The notes beneath the pieces were generated by a model. It made no database searches, was not told the origin of the DNA, and worked only from the letters and a program-made list of their open reading frames with translations. Source: Halogranum amylolyticum (lineage in GTDB: Archaea > Halobacteriota > Halobacteria > Halobacteriales > Haloferacaceae). From it: 64,000 nucleotides of DNA. A program made the position numbers and the translations under genes. The stretch lies in NCBI RefSeq assembly GCF_900110465.1, contig NZ_FODV01000013.1, positions 54,327 through 118,326 on the forward strand, given 5' to 3'. Numbering within the stretch: the first letter of the stretch is position 1; every line of letters begins with the position of its first letter. Shown one piece after another: positions 52,799-59,337 of this stretch.

Positions 52799-53401
52799 TC
52801 AGTCGTGGCTCTCCGGCATCAACATCGCGTCGACGTACTCGGACGCAGTCTGTCTGGCCGTCGCGAGTGCGGTGTCGTCCAGCACGACCGCTCGAGTCTG
52901 GGCTCCGTCGACGATCGTCATCAACGCACGTGTCACGTGGTCGGCGTCGACGTCGTCGAATACACCCTCGTCGATACCATGGTTGATTACCGCTTTAAGC
53001 ATATATCGGATGTAGTCGTCGTTCTGCCGGAACCGGTCGCGAAACGTCTCCTTGTACGGTGCTTGGCTCCGCATCTCCAGTATCGCAACCAGGAGGTCCC
53101 GATTTTCCTCGGGTGTTACGAGGAGTTCGTCGAGCAGAATCTCTAGTCGCCGCTCGGGATCCGTTGTCTCAACACTGCGTATCGAGCCCACGAACTGCTC
53201 AAGGAGGTAATCGAGAAACGCGACGAGGAGGTCATCCTTCGTGTCGTAGTAGTAGTGAACGGCAGCAGTCGATTTCCCGTACTCCTCAGCGATTCGCTTG
53301 ATTGTGAGATTGGCATAGCCGTAGTTTCGAAGCGCCCGATAGGTAGCCTGCATAATCGCCTCGGTCGGCTCTGAGAAGGTGCGTTCCGTTGGGTCAGCCA
53401 T
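52799..53401 (-). CDS. TetR/AcrR-family transcriptional regulator
   Basis: A 200-residue regulator with the TetR DNA-binding domain at residues 10-60 (YANLTIKRIAEEYGKSTAAV, then HYYYDTKDDLLVAFLDYLLE) and an all-helical ligand domain. The gene has no obvious intact target beside it: its neighbours are a UPF0126 fragment and a broken second TetR gene. ACACAACGAGTGTGT just upstream of its start (about 53404-53418) may be its own operator. Confidence 0.9.
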   Translation of the reverse strand: MADPTERTFSEPTEAIMQATYRALRNYGYANLTIKRIAEEYGKSTAAVHYYYDTKDDLLVAFLDYLLEQFVGSIRSVETTDPERRLEILLDELLVTPEENRDLLVAILEMRSQAPYKETFRDRFRQNDDYIRYMLKAVINHGIDEGVFDDVDADHVTRALMTIVDGAQTRAVVLDDTALATARQTASEYVDAMLMPESHD

Positions 53402-53548
53402 TACACAACGAGTGTGTCGAGAGGAAGATAACAGTTTTGACCGGGTAGTTGGGAGAGGAAGAGATACTACCGAGTGAACGATTCGGGTGCTGTTTATCGC
53501 GTCTCAAGAGACACGGTATCGACTCTCTCACAGTCCCGAAGATCTTTG

Positions 53549-53562
53549 ACTAACTAGTTAGT
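53549..53562. promoter_or_regulatory. Perfect 14-bp palindrome, TetR-type operator
   Basis: ACTAACTAGTTAGT is self-complementary over all 14 bases. It lies 23 bp before the start of the truncated TetR gene at 53585, the position expected for autoregulation. The regulator itself is broken, so the site may be orphaned. Confidence 0.55.
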
Positions 53563-53584
53563 AAGTGCGAGTAACGAATAATGG

Positions 53585-53750
53585 ATGGCGACCCAACCAC
53601 AGAGATTTTTGGAGGCGACCTATCGTGCTCTCTGCCGGCATGGATACGCAGACCTCACAGTCGGAGATATCGCTGCCGAGGCAGAGCGAAGCAAATCGCT
53701 GGTTCACTACTACTACGGTAGCAAGGAACATCTCTTCACGGAGTTTCTCG
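53585..53750 (+). pseudogene. Truncated TetR-family regulator (N-terminal domain only)
   Basis: The first 55 codons form a normal TetR DNA-binding domain (YRALCRHGYADLTVGDIAAE, then HYYYGSKEHLFTEFL). From about 53750 the frame runs into sequence that is a GNAT-type gene on the other strand and then the hairpin element, ending at a stop near 53830. The ligand-binding domain is missing. The open frame could still give an 81-residue chimeric protein. Confidence 0.65.
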
Positions 53751-53910
53751 TCTTCGAGCACACCAACAGTTATCTCAGCAGTATGGCGAAGTTTTTCCAG
53801 CTCGGGGGCGTGAACTGCCTCGGGGCTTGACCCCGAGGCACTCGCCTTGCTTATTTGTAGAAGTGAGTCCAGCCGATAACCTCGTCGTCGACAGTCGCCA
53901 CGAAAAACAT
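53747..53910 (-). pseudogene. GNAT-acetyltransferase-like gene fragment, split by the hairpin element
   Basis: On the minus strand, MFFVATVDDEVIGWTHFY is followed, after skipping exactly the 47-nt element at 53810-53856, by APELEKLRHTAEITVGVLE in the same frame. Together these make a continuous piece of a GNAT acetyltransferase core. Both outer ends are lost, one where it meets the TetR fragment. Confidence 0.5.
53810..53856. mobile_element. 47-nt hairpin element, copy B (intact, PATE-like)
   Basis: GTGAACTGCCTCGGGG, a five-base loop CTTGA, then CCCCGAGGCACTCGCCTTGC and TTATTT. Removing it restores the reading frame of a GNAT fragment with no target duplication, and on the minus strand it lies directly after TTCTAC, as copy A does. 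Single-hairpin elements without duplication that follow a fixed short target are typical of IS200/IS605 derivatives. Confidence 0.65.
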
Positions 53911-53969
53911 CCGTAGTCGGTGAAGAGTTCAGCGAGTGTGTCGAAACGAGAGAGCGGAGATCGGAGCGT

Positions 53970-55445
53970 CTACTGTGGGTTGGGTGCCGGACAGGAGCCG
54001 GAGTTGGAGACGTTCTCGGTCGAGACGTTCGAGTCGCCGAGAATCGTCTCTTGGCCGGCGACGTTGACGGTGGTGTCAGCGATGGTCGAGTCGTCGGAGT
54101 TCTCGAACGCGATACCGTCGCGGTCACCCGTCAGTTGGAGACAGCAGTTGCGGACGACTGAACCGTCACGGTTAGTGATCTGGACGGTCGGATCGGAGCC
54201 CGAGGAGGAGCCGGTGACGCTGACGCCGTCGAGCTCGACGTTCCAGGGTTTCGCGGCGGTGTCGCCGAGTCGGGGGTCGGTGGGGTCGTCGATGCGGACG
54301 GCAGCGACGTCGGAAGCTTCCAGTTCGAAACGACTGTTTCGGATGGCCATCTCGCCGGCAGAGCCGTCGACCCAGACGGCCGCGGTGGTCTTCGAGGGAG
54401 CAGTCCGATAGACGAAGTTGCAGTCTTCGATGGAGCCACCCTTCTCGCCGCGGGAGCCGGTCTCCCACATGATTCCGTGGGGGTTGATGAGTTTTCCCCC
54501 GTTGGCGTCGGGCGTCGCTTCGGTGTCGACGATGAAGTCACAGCCCTTGACGTGGCAACCTTCACCGCCGATACGCAGCGACGTCTGGTTGTTGTTCTTG
54601 AACGTGCAGTTCTCGACCTTTACGTCGCCCGGACACCGCCGCGCGTAGATCGCGTTCGTCCCGGTGTTCTCGATGTGCGAGTTCCGAACGACGAGTTCGC
54701 CGACGTGTTTCTTGCCCAGCCAGATACAGCCCTCGTTGGAGTCGTTCCCGAGATGACCGTGAGAGGTGATATCCGTCGGCCCCTTCCGGACGAGACCGTC
54801 GACGACGGCCGTCCCGTCTTCGTCGAGCACTTGCGGACTGAGATTGTCCACGGCACCGTTGCCGGCCGTCGGGTTGAATCCGATGAACTCAACGTCCTGC
54901 ACGCGGAGTTTGTCGTTCGCCTTCAGGAGTAGTCCCAGACTGCCTTCCTTCTCGTCTCCGTAGTCGAATGCGACGTTCTCGACGAGAAGGCCCGTCCCGC
55001 CACCGACACGGAGGACGAACTGCGAAGTCCCAGAGTCGGAGACAAACCGGACGTCCGAGGGGTTCTCGCCGAGTCCGCGAATACCCCAGTTGTTCAGTTC
55101 GCCCTCGGCGTGTTCGTCTTTGACGTAGTAGGTTCCCGGCGGAAACTCCACGAGCGTGTTCTCGTCGTCGAGCGTCCCCTGAAGCGCATCGTCGATGGGG
55201 TCGTTCCCTTCGGGATCCATCCCGAGGTCCTCGACGGCGTTCACGACCCTCTCGAACTGGATACCGTGGCGCTCCGTCGCGGCCGCGGCGGTCCCGCTCG
55301 TGGCTGCCGTCCCGAGGCCAGCGGCGGCGGCTGCTGCCCCCATCTTCAGAACGTCACGTCGCTCCAGCAGCGACCCGCCGTCGTCGTCCTGCTGTTCCGT
55401 CTGCGAATTTGTGCGCTTACCATCACGTTCTGCCTCGTCAAACAT
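53970..55445 (-). CDS. Secreted right-handed beta-helix protein (Tat substrate)
   Basis: A 491-residue protein. The N-terminus is long and polar, then ERRDVLKMG with Ala-rich hydrophobic core and AAAATERHG: a twin-arginine signal. The mature part has repeated short rungs such as VLRVGGGTGLLVENVAFDYG, NSHIENTGTNAIYAR, VENCTFKNNNQTSLRIGGEG and NSRFELEASDVAAVRI, typical of parallel beta-helices of the pectate-lyase or PbH1 type. Probably binds or cleaves an extracellular polysaccharide. Catalytic residues cannot be assigned. Confidence 0.85.
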   Translation of the reverse strand: MFDEAERDGKRTNSQTEQQDDDGGSLLERRDVLKMGAAAAAAGLGTAATSGTAAAATERHGIQFERVVNAVEDLGMDPEGNDPIDDALQGTLDDENTLVEFPPGTYYVKDEHAEGELNNWGIRGLGENPSDVRFVSDSGTSQFVLRVGGGTGLLVENVAFDYGDEKEGSLGLLLKANDKLRVQDVEFIGFNPTAGNGAVDNLSPQVLDEDGTAVVDGLVRKGPTDITSHGHLGNDSNEGCIWLGKKHVGELVVRNSHIENTGTNAIYARRCPGDVKVENCTFKNNNQTSLRIGGEGCHVKGCDFIVDTEATPDANGGKLINPHGIMWETGSRGEKGGSIEDCNFVYRTAPSKTTAAVWVDGSAGEMAIRNSRFELEASDVAAVRIDDPTDPRLGDTAAKPWNVELDGVSVTGSSSGSDPTVQITNRDGSVVRNCCLQLTGDRDGIAFENSDDSTIADTTVNVAGQETILGDSNVSTENVSNSGSCPAPNPQ

Positions 55446-55749
55446 TCTGTGAGGACGATTGGAGGAGATAATTATAGCTCTTATGATTTAGAGTGTGGTT
55501 ACTAGACATTTGTACGCTCAAAATACCAGAAGTGGACAGAATATTAAATAAATCAGAGATAGACTATCGACAGAATGACGAACGGTATGCGAGTACGATT
55601 CGAGTAATCGCACTTCGGAGTCGGCGGTTCCGAGAACTTCCTCACGAGTCGTCGATCAGAGTGACTCGAAAGAGCACGGTCGAGCGGTGTTTGCGAGGGC
55701 GACAACTCGGGACAGAGAGTTATGTTATTGGAGATGAACTATAGTCTGT
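55446..55749 (+). other. Divergent intergenic region, promoters only
   Basis: About 304 bp between the beta-helix gene and an SDR gene. AT-rich words (AATATTAAATAAATC at about 55538-55552, ATTATAGC near 55469) could be TATA boxes for the two directions; the latter, on the minus strand, is about 30 bp before the beta-helix start. No gene seen. Confidence 0.4.
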
Positions 55750-56523
55750 ATGTCACTCCTCGAAGACAGAACAGCGGTGATTACGGGAGCGGCGAGTGGT
55801 AACGGGCGGGCCATCGCGGAACTGTTTGCCGAACACGGTGCGTCAGTGGTCGTCGCCGACATCCGCGAAGAGCCACGTGAAGGCGGCGAGCCGACACACA
55901 CCTACATCGAATCCCAGGGCGGTGAGGCGACGTTCGTAGAGTGTGACGTCACTGATTACGACGACTGCGTCGCCGCCGTCGAAGCGGCCGAACAGTTCGG
56001 CGGAGTCGACGTAATGGTGAACAACGCCGGGATCGTCGGACCTCAAGCGCCACTCGTCGAGTTAGATATGGACGAGTACCGCACGCTCATGCGAGTGAAC
56101 CTCGACGGCGTCTTCCACGGGTCGAAGGCAGCGGCGCTGGCGATGGTGGAACGGGGTGACGGTGGGAGCATCGTTAACATGTCGAGCGTGGCCGGGATGG
56201 CGGGGTACGGAGGAATCACGGCGTACTCGGCGTCGAAGGGCGGTGTCCGCCTGTTCTCGTACGCCTTGGCGAGCGAGCTGGGACCGGACGGAATCCGCGT
56301 CAACGTCGTTCATCCAGGGGTCATCGAGACGGCGATGACGACCGAGGACTCGCCGATCGTTGGGACCGAGGAGGGAGAGCAGTTGAAGTCGACACTGCCA
56401 CTACGCCGCTTCGGTACACCCGAAGACGTCGCCGGGGTGTGTCTCTTCCTCGCGAGCGATCTCTCGTCGTACGTGACGGCAGAGTCGATCGTCGTCGACG
56501 GCGGCGATCTGAACAGCGCGTAA
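55750..56523 (+). CDS. SDR family oxidoreductase
   Basis: A 257-residue classical short-chain dehydrogenase: VITGAASGNGRAIAELF at the start, NNAGIVGP, the catalytic Ser-Tyr-Lys in MSSVAGMAGYGGITAYSASK and TAESIVVDGGD at the end. It has the same post-beta2 insertion with PTHTYIESQGG as the SDR at 11441-12223. The stop is about 60 bp from the first origin box. Substrate unknown. Confidence 0.9.
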   Translation: MSLLEDRTAVITGAASGNGRAIAELFAEHGASVVVADIREEPREGGEPTHTYIESQGGEATFVECDVTDYDDCVAAVEAAEQFGGVDVMVNNAGIVGPQAPLVELDMDEYRTLMRVNLDGVFHGSKAAALAMVERGDGGSIVNMSSVAGMAGYGGITAYSASKGGVRLFSYALASELGPDGIRVNVVHPGVIETAMTTEDSPIVGTEEGEQLKSTLPLRRFGTPEDVAGVCLFLASDLSSYVTAESIVVDGGDLNSA

Positions 56524-56580
56524 TCGATCGACGGTGCGTCGCCCGACGACAGTGGCGTTCTCTTTCTGTTCGGTACTCCC

Positions 56581-56943
56581 CCACCCCCCCGCGTTTCCGA
56601 CGTTCTTGCGCGCAGTGACACCGTCTGTTACTGTATCGCATTCCTCCCCCCACACCCCACGTTTCCGACGTTCTCGAGACGAAGTCCTCAGCCCCATCTC
56701 GCCGCTCGCCCGACCTCCCCCACCCCCCACGTTTCCGACGTTAATCGGGAAAGGGACATCGAAGAGTGTGAGAGAGGTGCGAAGACCGACGGAACGGTTC
56801 GAAAGCACGGAAGAGGCCTCGAAAGCACGGAAGAGACATTGGCGAGAACAGCGTCTGGGACACACGACGAGAGCATCACGAGAGACGACGGGTGGAACGA
56901 CGTCGAACTTGACGGTTAACCCCCACCCCACGTTTCCGACGTT
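56581..56943 (-). repeat. Left ORB array, four boxes
   Basis: Boxes share CCCC(A/G)CGTTTCCGACGTT preceded by longer C-runs: 56581-56604, 56655-56672, 56724-56743 and 56926-56943. Read on the minus strand each is AACGTCGGAAACGTGGGG, with the G-string at the right end. Confidence 0.88.
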
Positions 56944-57020
56944 CTGAGACTCAAGGGGACCTCCCCCCCTCTCGAGGTCGGGTTCGGACCTCGTCGAGAC
57001 AACACAATTCAACCACCGCC

Positions 57021-57100
57021 ATCCTCTTTCTTAGTTTTCTCTATTAAGTTGGCGGACTATTTCTTCCCACTAATAATAATGCTTTCCCTACCAATAGTTC
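57021..57100. other. AT-rich candidate DNA-unwinding element
   Basis: The segment includes TTTCTTAGTTTTCTCTATTA and CCCACTAATAATAATGC, much richer in A and T than the rest of the region, and lies between the two oppositely oriented ORB arrays. Confidence 0.6.
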
Positions 57101-57125
57101 GCCGCACCCACTCTCGTGCAGTAGA

Positions 57126-57365
57126 AACGTCGGAAACGTGGGGTGGGGGTGTCGGGGTCGAACGTCGGAAACGCGGTTCGTGTACCATTCGACGCCATAG
57201 GTGCGAAACCGACCCTACGAGAACTCTATCCCCGAGTTACGTCGGAAACGAGGGGGGTTCTCTCCGCGAACGACGGAAACGTACCTCTTCCCCGTAATAC
57301 CACTTCATCCTCCGATTACTCGGTTTACAGGGACGGTATCTACCGATAAACGACGGAACCAGGGG
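57126..57365 (+). repeat. Right ORB array, four to five boxes
   Basis: AACGTCGGAAACGTGGGG at 57126-57143, AACGTCGGAAACGCGG at 57161-57176, TACGTCGGAAACGAGGGGGG at 57238-57257, a weaker AACGACGGAAACG at 57269-57281 and AACGACGGAACCAGGGG at 57349-57365. All face opposite to the left array. The last lies 50 bp before the orc1 start and may also autoregulate it. Confidence 0.85.
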
Positions 57366-57414
57366 TTCGGCGAGAACCTATGGTTTTAAGATTGTAGTCT
57401 GTAACCACCTGGGC

Positions 57415-58809
57415 ATGGAAGACGGTTCGTCCGAGGATGAGGATGGTTCGTCCGTGGATCGGTCCGAGTCGGCTGACCACCCGACGACTGGATCCACAGA
57501 CCAGTCGGCGTCCGAGCTGACGGACCGAGCCGAAGATCAGTCTGTGCCCGAAAATCAGCGTGGCTCTCGAGACGAGGAGCAGATCAACATCGCACAGGAG
57601 ATCTTCTCTCAGCAGGAGGACCCGATCTTCGCGAACAAGAGTTTGCTCGAGATCAGTCATATCCCGAGTTTCGATCGTATCGTGGGACGAGACGAAGAGA
57701 TTCGGAAGTTGTCGGAGGAACTCCGCGGTGCGGTGCAGGGGTACTCGCCGGAGAACGTGATCATCTACGGGAAAACGGGTACCGGAAAGTCGCTCGTCTC
57801 GAAGTACGTTTCGTCTCAGGCGGTCAACAACGCTCACGAGGACGTCGAGATCGGGTTCCAGTATCTCGACTGCTCGACCGACAACACCGAGACACAGGCA
57901 GCGTCCACGCTCGCCCGCTCGTTCAACGACTCGCTCCAGACGGGTTTCGAGATCCCGGAGCGGGGTCTCTCGACGGCAGCCTACTACAAGCGTCTCTGGC
58001 GGACACTCGAGTCACTCTATGACGTAGTCATCATCATCCTCGACGAGGCCGACATGATGGCAGACGACGACCTTCTAATGAAACTCTCGCGTGCGGGGGA
58101 GTCGGGGAACACCGACTGTCGAATCGGTGTGATCGCGATCTCGAACAAGATCGAGTGGGCCGACGACCTCAACGAACGCGTCAAGAGCAGCCTACAGCCG
58201 AAGGAGCTCTCGTTTCACCCCTACGACGCAGAGCAACTCGAGGAGATCCTCCAGCATCGACGTGACGCGTTCAAACCCAACGTCCTCGAAGAGGGAGTGA
58301 TTCCACTGTGTGCAGCGTACGCGGCGTCGGACTTCGGTGATGCGCGAAAAGCGATCGACATCCTCAGACACGCAGGGAACATCGCCTACGAGCGCAACGC
58401 CGACCACGTTACCGAGCAACACGTCAAAGACGCGCGGACCAAGGCAGAGAAAGACCGATTCAGAGAACTCATCGAAGGCATCCCACAGCAGGCGAAAGCT
58501 TCGTTGCTCGCGCTCGCGATCCTGTCGTTGAACTCCGAGCAAGAAGAGTTCCCGACGCAGTTGGTCTATCGACAGTACCAGAACATCTGTGACAACATCG
58601 GACAGGACGTTCGTTCCGAGCGACGTTTCCGGGATATCCTCAAAGAGTTGGCTTTCCTGGGGATCGTCGACAACCGAAAAGAGAATCTCGGTCGGTCGGG
58701 CGGGATCACCTTGCTGAACCGTCTCGTCGAGGAACCGGAGATTGTCTACGAGATCATTCGCGACGATACTCGCTTCGAATCGCTGACGGACCACCTCTCG
58801 AACTCGTGA
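57415..58809 (+). CDS. Orc1/Cdc6 replication initiator
   Basis: A 464-residue AAA+ initiator. Residues 1-60 are an acidic tail, Walker A is GKTGTGKS at 119-126, Walker B IIILDEADMM, sensor 1 GVIAISNK, and the C-terminal winged helix includes YRQYQNICDNIGQDVRSERR and NRKENLGRSGGITLL. It binds the ORB repeats directly upstream and loads the replicative helicase. The tight link between gene and boxes suggests this protein serves this origin. Haloarchaea carry many paralogues, so no number is assigned. Confidence 0.95.
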   Translation: MEDGSSEDEDGSSVDRSESADHPTTGSTDQSASELTDRAEDQSVPENQRGSRDEEQINIAQEIFSQQEDPIFANKSLLEISHIPSFDRIVGRDEEIRKLSEELRGAVQGYSPENVIIYGKTGTGKSLVSKYVSSQAVNNAHEDVEIGFQYLDCSTDNTETQAASTLARSFNDSLQTGFEIPERGLSTAAYYKRLWRTLESLYDVVIIILDEADMMADDDLLMKLSRAGESGNTDCRIGVIAISNKIEWADDLNERVKSSLQPKELSFHPYDAEQLEEILQHRRDAFKPNVLEEGVIPLCAAYAASDFGDARKAIDILRHAGNIAYERNADHVTEQHVKDARTKAEKDRFRELIEGIPQQAKASLLALAILSLNSEQEEFPTQLVYRQYQNICDNIGQDVRSERRFRDILKELAFLGIVDNRKENLGRSGGITLLNRLVEEPEIVYEIIRDDTRFESLTDHLSNS

Positions 58810-58856
58810 CCCCGCTTGGAGTGGTGCCCCGAGTTATTCACCTCGATTCTCGGTAG

Positions 58857-58928
58857 ACGAGATAGTCACAACCTACGAGATAGTCACAACCTACGAGATA
58901 GTCACAACCTACGAGGTAGTCACCACCC
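58857..58928. repeat. 18-bp tandem repeats (iteron-like), 3.5-4 copies
   Basis: Unit ACGAGATAGTCACAACCT at 58857-58874, 58875-58892 and 58893-58910 is identical three times; a fourth copy at 58911-58928 is degenerate (ACGAGGTAGTCACCACCC). The array begins about 48 bp after the orc1 stop. It may be a second initiator or partition-protein binding site. Confidence 0.85.
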
Positions 58929-59000
58929 TCGATGTACTCTCGTGACCTGTTCTCGTCGTCCACCGACCGGTCTCAACGCTCACGACTAGCTACGTCCCGG

Positions 59001-59019
59001 ACCCCTCGTTTCCGACGTT
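59001..59019 (-). repeat. Outlying ORB downstream of orc1/cdc6
   Basis: ACCCCTCGTTTCCGACGTT matches the boxes of the main origin in core and orientation of the left array, though it lies about 190 bp beyond the orc1 gene. The remainder of the 528-bp gap (58810-59337) contains no recognised gene; AGTTTAATC at about 59308-59316 may be the TATA box of the glycosidase gene. Confidence 0.75.
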
Positions 59020-59337
59020 CCTGTCGGAACAACCACAGACGGGTAGAGTGTACATTCTCACTTGTTTTCGGGCCGATGGCAGGGTGCAGACCAAGGGTCG
59101 AGTGCGGACCGACGGCAAGATACGAACCGGCGTCGCAGTGACCACCGAGACCGTAACGCCGTAGTTGCCTGCCAGCCACTGTCTCGACACTCGTTGACCG
59201 AGAACACGAGGAACCGCTCGTCGAGTCGGCCGAACCATTCGCCGAGTGTCTCGGTCGACCGAATTTTCACTATCGGACGTAGTTAGGGTATCAAATTTGC
59301 CACAATAGTTTAATCAGATTCCTCTGTACGTCGTTCC

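Larger units (their letters stand above)
56581..57365. other. Replication origin (oriC-type) upstream of orc1/cdc6
   Basis: An intergenic region of about 890 bp before the orc1/cdc6 gene. It holds four origin-recognition boxes in one orientation on the left, an AT-rich unwinding segment, and four to five boxes in the opposite orientation on the right. This inward/outward arrangement flanking an AT-rich core next to the initiator gene is the standard layout of haloarchaeal origins. Several frames are open here only by chance. Confidence 0.88.

Noticed and set aside
56534..56947. Rightward 137-codon frame in the origin region
   Set aside because: Its apparent Pro/Thr/Phe repeats are translations of the ORB boxes; it has no protein-like composition.
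58857..58928. CRISPR array
   Set aside because: The 18-bp units are directly adjacent with no spacers and there are no cas genes in the window.
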